Shown here: positions 6,620 to 9,776 of the stretch, one piece after another | Layout of the letters: each line of letters begins with the position of its first letter | How positions within the stretch are numbered: the stretch's first letter is position 1 | Assembly (NCBI GenBank): GCA_000431215.1 | Contig: HF985593.1 | Span: 8,966-18,741 of the forward strand | Length of the DNA stretch: 9,776 bases | Direction of reading: 5' to 3' | Source of the DNA: Prevotella sp. CAG:1031 | Lineage (GTDB): Bacteria > Bacteroidota > Bacteroidia > Bacteroidales > Muribaculaceae | Program-made: the position numbers and the translations under genes | The notes under the pieces: model-generated | Told to the model about the DNA's origin: nothing | Databases searched by the model: none | Seen by the model: the letters and a program-made list of their open reading frames with translations, nothing else

Positions 6620-7795
6620 TCAGACTTCGTCGTCGAGGCGCGATTCGTATTCCCAGTCGCCTTCGTCGTCGGGGATGTCGAAGTCGTCGGTGTCGTCGGG
6701 CTCGGGGGCGGGATTCTCGATGATGAAGTTGTCTTCTTCGGCAACGCGGTGGCGCACGTCGAGCGGGCGGTGGGCAGGCAGCGGAGCGGCGAGCATGTTG
6801 CGCTCGTCGTTGATCTCTTTCCAGAGCAGGTCTTTCAGTTTATCGATTCCGAACCCTGTGACCGAAGAGATGAAAACTGTCGGGATTCCTTCCGGTAGAG
6901 TCTTGGCAATCTCGGCCATGAGTTCGTCGTCGAGCATATCGCTCTTGCTGACGGCGAGAACACGCGGCTTGTCGACGAGCTGGGGATTGAACTGCTCGAG
7001 CTCGCGCGACAGAACGGCATATTGGTCGGCGATGTCATCGGCGTCGGCCGGAACCATGAACAGCAGCACTGCGTTGCGCTCGATATGGCGCAGGAAACGC
7101 AGACCCAGTCCGCGTCCTTCGCTGGCGCCCTCGATTATGCCCGGAATGTCGGCCATGACGAACGATCCGCGACCGCGGTAGTCGACGATTCCGAGCTGTG
7201 GCTCCATTGTGGTGAAGGGATAGTCGGCGATCTTGGGGCGCGCGGCCGAGACGGCGCTCAGCAGTGTCGATTTTCCGGCGTTGGGGAATCCGACAAGGCC
7301 GACGTCGGCGAGCAGCTTGAGCTCGAGGATTATGTTTCGCTCAACGGCGGGTTCGCCTGGCTGGGCGTAGCGCGGAGCCTGGTTTGTCGAGGTGCGGAAA
7401 TGCCAGTTCCCGAGACCGCCGCGGCCGCCGCGAAGAAGGTTAATAGTCTGGCCGTCTTCGGTGACTTCGGTGAGAAATTCGCCGCTGTCGGCGTCGTAGA
7501 CGACGGTTCCGCAGGGAACGTCGACGATGACGTCGTCGCCGTCTTTGCCGAACGAGCGTCCGGCGCCTCCGGGCTGGCCGTTACCGGCGAAGATATGGCG
7601 GTTATAGCGCAGGGGCAGAAGCGTCCAGAGGTGGCTGTTGCCGCGCAATATGACGTGGCCTCCGCGACCGCCGTCGCCGCCGTCGGGGCCCCCTTTCGGA
7701 ACATATTTGGCGCGGTGGAAATGGCGCGATCCGGCGCCTCCCTTGCCGCTGCGTGCGAGGATTTTTACGTAGTCTATGAAGTTGGTATCTGCCAT
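6620..7795 (-). CDS. obg: GTPase Obg (ObgE/CgtA), ribosome assembly
   Basis: Obg is a conserved, usually essential GTPase that binds the 50S ribosomal subunit and links ribosome maturation to growth and (p)ppGpp. The 391 residues (E. coli ObgE has 390) begin MADTNFIDYVKI and carry the glycine-rich Obg fold to about residue 158, with many GG-containing turns (for example GGPDGGDGGRGG at 35-46). The G domain has G1 GFPNAGKST at 169-177, the switch region YPFTTMEPQ at 192-200, G3 DIPG at 216-219 and G5 SSVTG at 310-314. G4 reads SKSD at 283-286, not the usual NKxD. The C terminus is a short acidic tail (many Asp and Glu from 366), with no separate OCT domain. The frame stays open upstream to 8167, but that part is arginine-rich, lies over the nucleotidyltransferase gene and lacks any Obg similarity, so ATG at 7795 is the start. 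It follows that gene by 23 bases. Confidence 0.97.
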   Translation of the reverse strand: MADTNFIDYVKILARSGKGGAGSRHFHRAKYVPKGGPDGGDGGRGGHVILRGNSHLWTLLPLRYNRHIFAGNGQPGGAGRSFGKDGDDVIVDVPCGTVVYDADSGEFLTEVTEDGQTINLLRGGRGGLGNWHFRTSTNQAPRYAQPGEPAVERNIILELKLLADVGLVGFPNAGKSTLLSAVSAARPKIADYPFTTMEPQLGIVDYRGRGSFVMADIPGIIEGASEGRGLGLRFLRHIERNAVLLFMVPADADDIADQYAVLSRELEQFNPQLVDKPRVLAVSKSDMLDDELMAEIAKTLPEGIPTVFISSVTGFGIDKLKDLLWKEINDERNMLAAPLPAHRPLDVRHRVAEEDNFIIENPAPEPDDTDDFDIPDDEGDWEYESRLDDEV

Positions 7796-7818
7796 GACAG
7801 TAGTTTGAGTCGGATTGG

Positions 7819-8868
7819 TTATGAGTTTGTCGGGAGAGACATGAGGTCGCAGGCATGGCGGTAGTCGGCGGGTGAGCCGATGTCGATCCAGGTGCCGTCG
7901 AGCGGAAAGTAGGTGACAGTGCCTCCCGAGGCTATTGTGGTCTCGATGAGGTCGGTGGCGTCGGTGCGCCTGTCGCGCGGCAGGGTGTCGAGAAGACGGT
8001 TGTTGACGATATATATTCCGGCATTGGTCCAGAAACTCATCGACGGCTTCTCTTCGAGAGCCGTTATCCGCGAGCCTTTTGTAGACAGGACGGCGAACGG
8101 CACCGACACAACATAGGGGGTGGCGGCAACCGTGATGTCGGCCTTCTCGGCGCGGTGGCGCAGCCACATCTCTTCGAGGTTTATCGAGGTCAGGAGGTCG
8201 GAGTTCATGACGATGGTGGCGCCGTCGGGGTCGGGTCGTTCTACCAGAGCCGCCGAGCCGATGGTGCCCATAGGCATAGGTTCGCGCACGGTTTTGACCT
8301 TTATGCCTTCGACCGGTGTGGCGAAGTGCTCTTCGAGTTGTTCGGCCAGATAGTTGACAGTGGCCGTCACGTCGGTTATGCCGTTTTTGGCGAGTTTGGC
8401 GATGTTGTAGTCGATAATGGCGCGCGGGCCGACCTTCAGCAGCGGCTTGGGGCAGTCGAGGGTCAGTGGTCTGAGGCGTTCGCCGCGGCCTCCGGCCATG
8501 AGGATTGCCGACAGCGGCAGAAGCGACGCTGTCGACTGCATATCGAGAAGCCGTGAGAGACGTCCGTCGGCATCGACAACCGGCAGAAGCCTGATTCCGT
8601 CGCGGCGGGCGCGGCGCAGCTCTCCGATGTCGGGATCGGAGGCGCTTATCCGGCGGAACGAGCTGTTCATGACGTCGGCGACCCGGGTCTGGAGCGATAC
8701 TCCGCGTAGCAGGGCACGTCGGATGTCGCCGTCGGTGAGGGTGCCTGTCAGGCGGCCGTCGGCGTCGGCGGCAAGGAGCGTCATTACGCCGTCGTCGATT
8801 GAGCTGAGTTTCTCGAGGGCGTTGAACAGTGGTGTCGACTGGAGAATCAGGTGGCTGTCGGGATTCAT
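7819..8868 (-). CDS. CBS-domain sugar-phosphate nucleotidyltransferase (PtmE-like)
   Basis: This 349-residue cytoplasmic protein joins two CBS motifs (about 1-115; TGTLTDGDIRRALLRG at 41-56 and a second ending LPVVDADGRLSRLLDM) to a nucleotidyltransferase domain. The latter has the nucleotide-binding loop LMAGGRGERLRPLT at 123-136, the catalytic-lysine region PKPLL at 140-144, NSD (222-224, metal site), EEKP (272-275) and GTWIDIGSPADY at 325-336. Enzymes of this fold make NDP-sugars from sugar-1-phosphates. The same CBS-plus-transferase arrangement is found in Campylobacter PtmE, which makes GDP-glucosamine at the head of the legionaminic acid pathway. Its position beside a CMP-nonulosonic-acid synthetase and a NeuC-like gene supports that role, though a mannose- or glucose-1-phosphate substrate cannot be excluded. 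CBS domains often bind adenine nucleotides, which may allow energy-state control. It starts 24 bases after the synthetase gene. Confidence 0.85.
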   Translation of the reverse strand: MNPDSHLILQSTPLFNALEKLSSIDDGVMTLLAADADGRLTGTLTDGDIRRALLRGVSLQTRVADVMNSSFRRISASDPDIGELRRARRDGIRLLPVVDADGRLSRLLDMQSTASLLPLSAILMAGGRGERLRPLTLDCPKPLLKVGPRAIIDYNIAKLAKNGITDVTATVNYLAEQLEEHFATPVEGIKVKTVREPMPMGTIGSAALVERPDPDGATIVMNSDLLTSINLEEMWLRHRAEKADITVAATPYVVSVPFAVLSTKGSRITALEEKPSMSFWTNAGIYIVNNRLLDTLPRDRRTDATDLIETTIASGGTVTYFPLDGTWIDIGSPADYRHACDLMSLPTNS

Positions 8869-8892
8869 GACTTTATAACAAACGTCGTGGGG

Positions 8893-9594
8893 TTAATTGT
8901 TTCTGAAATATTGTGCAATGGCCTCGGCGACAACCCAGTCGAGCGGAGTGTCGAGGTCGACCGATCGCTCGCGGGGCATTTCGACGGCGGCTCGGCGTGG
9001 CATGTCGCCGAGTTCCATCATGCGTATTGCGTCGGGGCGTATGGCATAGACGGCGCCGTTGAACTCCCACGTCGGCGGGGCGTCCTGACGTCGGCGCAGA
9101 CGTCCGTCCCCCTTGGCGATGCGAAGCCATCCGTCGGCGTCGCGCTCATAACAGTTGAGATAAGGGTTGGTGGCCGATTCCGTCACACTGACAACCATGT
9201 CGACATCGGGCGCCAGCGCGGCGTAGCGGTCGAGCACGGCCTCGACGTCGGCTGCTGTTCGGAACGGAGAGGTCGGCTGAAGCAGCACTACGACGTCGTA
9301 GGCGAGTCCCATGTCGCCGGCACGATCCATTGCGTCGAGGATAACCTCGCGCGAGCCTACATGGTCGCCTCCGAGCTCGGCCGGACGCATGAACGGCACG
9401 TCGAGCCCTTCGGCGCGCGCTGTGGCGGCTATCTCTTCGGAGTCGGTCGATAGCAGAATGTGGTCAGCCCGGGCAATCTGCCTGGCAACGTCGATGGTGT
9501 AGGCTATCAGCGGGCGGCCGGCGAGCGGCTTTATGTTCTTGCCGGGAATGCCTTTGCTGCCTCCGCGGGCCGGAATTATTATCAGTGGTGTCAT
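8893..9594 (-). CDS. CMP-nonulosonic acid synthetase (LegF/NeuA-like cytidylyltransferase)
   Basis: The enzyme family activates a nine-carbon sugar acid (sialic, legionaminic or pseudaminic acid) with CTP, releasing pyrophosphate and giving the CMP-sugar used by glycosyltransferases. The 233 residues match in length and motifs: the CTP-binding loop IPARGGSKGIPGKNIK at 7-22, STDSEEIA at 49-56, LQPTSPFR at 105-112, a substrate-site region with QDAPP at 170-174 and NGAVY at 179-183, and the C-terminal VDLDTPLDW at 212-220. It is the cytosolic single-domain form. Its ATG overlaps the TGA of the NeuC-like gene as ATGA, implying translational coupling. The neighbouring PtmE-like enzyme favours legionaminic acid (LegF) over sialic acid (NeuA) or pseudaminic acid (PseF), but the exact sugar cannot be settled from this protein alone. 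The family call is very likely; the specific substrate is inference. Confidence 0.9.
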   Translation of the reverse strand: MTPLIIIPARGGSKGIPGKNIKPLAGRPLIAYTIDVARQIARADHILLSTDSEEIAATARAEGLDVPFMRPAELGGDHVGSREVILDAMDRAGDMGLAYDVVVLLQPTSPFRTAADVEAVLDRYAALAPDVDMVVSVTESATNPYLNCYERDADGWLRIAKGDGRLRRRQDAPPTWEFNGAVYAIRPDAIRMMELGDMPRRAAVEMPRERSVDLDTPLDWVVAEAIAQYFRNN

Positions 9595-9776
9595 AGCGGA
9601 TTGATGTCGTGGAAGCGTTTCATCAGCAGCCCTTCGAGCGGATAGGTGGCCAGCAGGTCGGTCATCCGGGCAAGGGTGTCGGGCTTATAGTAGGGATTTT
9701 CGGCTTGTGCCGCAAGCCGCTGCATTTCGGGCGACAGCGCTTTGCGGATTGCCGCGGCTATCTCTGCGCGGCTGTC
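9591..9776 (-). CDS. C-terminal fragment, likely UDP/GDP-sugar 2-epimerase (NeuC/LegG-like)
   Basis: Translating the minus strand from the window edge gives 61 codons and a TGA; the N-terminal bulk lies beyond the window. The fragment reads as the last helices of a hydrolysing sugar-nucleotide 2-epimerase: a segment EIAAAIRKALSPEMQRLA, then an NPYY motif where this family usually has NPYG, and an ending MKRFHDI like the FxDI endings of NeuC/LegG proteins. Those enzymes remove the nucleotide while inverting C2 to give an N-acetylmannosamine-type sugar for the NeuB/LegI synthase. The stop overlaps the start of the CMP-sugar synthetase gene by ATGA. The order epimerase, nucleotidyltransferase and CMP-synthetase recalls the Campylobacter ptm locus. 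Because only 61 residues are visible and no catalytic residue is among them, the assignment rests largely on context. Confidence 0.65.
   Translation of the reverse strand, partial: DSRAEIAAAIRKALSPEMQRLAAQAENPYYKPDTLARMTDLLATYPLEGLLMKRFHDINPL

Noticed and set aside
7022..7864. Open frame of 280 codons on the plus strand
   Set aside because: It lies antisense to obg and the end of the nucleotidyltransferase gene, both certain genes, and shows no domain of its own.
7796..8167. A 124-residue N-terminal extension of Obg
   Set aside because: The frame is open, but the extension is Arg/His/Pro-rich, overlaps the nucleotidyltransferase gene in another frame, and Obg proteins begin at the MADTNF-type start.
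1..9776. Defence system, mobile element, CRISPR array or tRNA
   Set aside because: RecQ and PhoH can occur near defence or phage genes, but here both are full housekeeping-type genes in a dense operon. There are no transposase or integrase frames, spaced repeats, inverted-repeat ends or tRNA-like cloverleaf sequences.

Overview
The window reads as an ordinary chromosomal segment of a GC-rich member of the Bacteroidales (Bacteroidota), perhaps a Muribaculaceae-type gut bacterium. This lineage is an inference from three things: a near-perfect Bacteroidota promoter (TTTG, 19 bases, TATATTTG), start codons mostly lacking Shine-Dalgarno sequences, and gene families typical of the group, such as the long DUF349-repeat protein. 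I cannot name the species. All nine genes lie on the minus strand, so transcription runs from high to low coordinates, and the coding is very dense: one 171-base gap is the only sizeable non-coding stretch. No RNA gene, insertion sequence, phage gene or CRISPR array is visible.

Upstream block (9776 down to 6620). It begins with the last 61 residues of a NeuC/LegG-like sugar-nucleotide 2-epimerase. An ATGA overlap leads to a CMP-nonulosonic-acid synthetase (LegF/NeuA family), then comes a two-CBS-domain sugar-phosphate nucleotidyltransferase resembling PtmE of Campylobacter, then the ribosome-assembly GTPase Obg. The first three look like the end of a pathway that makes and activates a nonulosonic acid, most likely legionaminic acid made through GDP-linked intermediates, for surface glycans. 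Obg follows only 23 bases later and probably shares the transcript.

Intergenic hub (6619 to 6449). Next to the obg stop are two identical 15-base AT-rich dyads that can fold together in the RNA. They are followed by the promoter and a leader of roughly 80 bases.

Downstream block (6448 down to 1). Five tightly packed genes follow: a coiled-coil protein with five DUF349 repeats, a polyprenyl-phosphate sugar-1-phosphate transferase that starts glycan chains on the lipid carrier, RecQ helicase (its start lies inside the previous gene), a membrane-anchored SIMPL-domain protein, and PhoH, cut off by the window edge. PhoH starts on the base after the SIMPL stop codon. The spacing suggests one operon of functionally mixed genes from the 6538-6568 promoter.

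I found no convincing undescribed system. The points most worth a second look are the promoter with its tandem dyads, the linkage of the nonulosonic-acid genes to obg, and the regular DUF349 repeat architecture.
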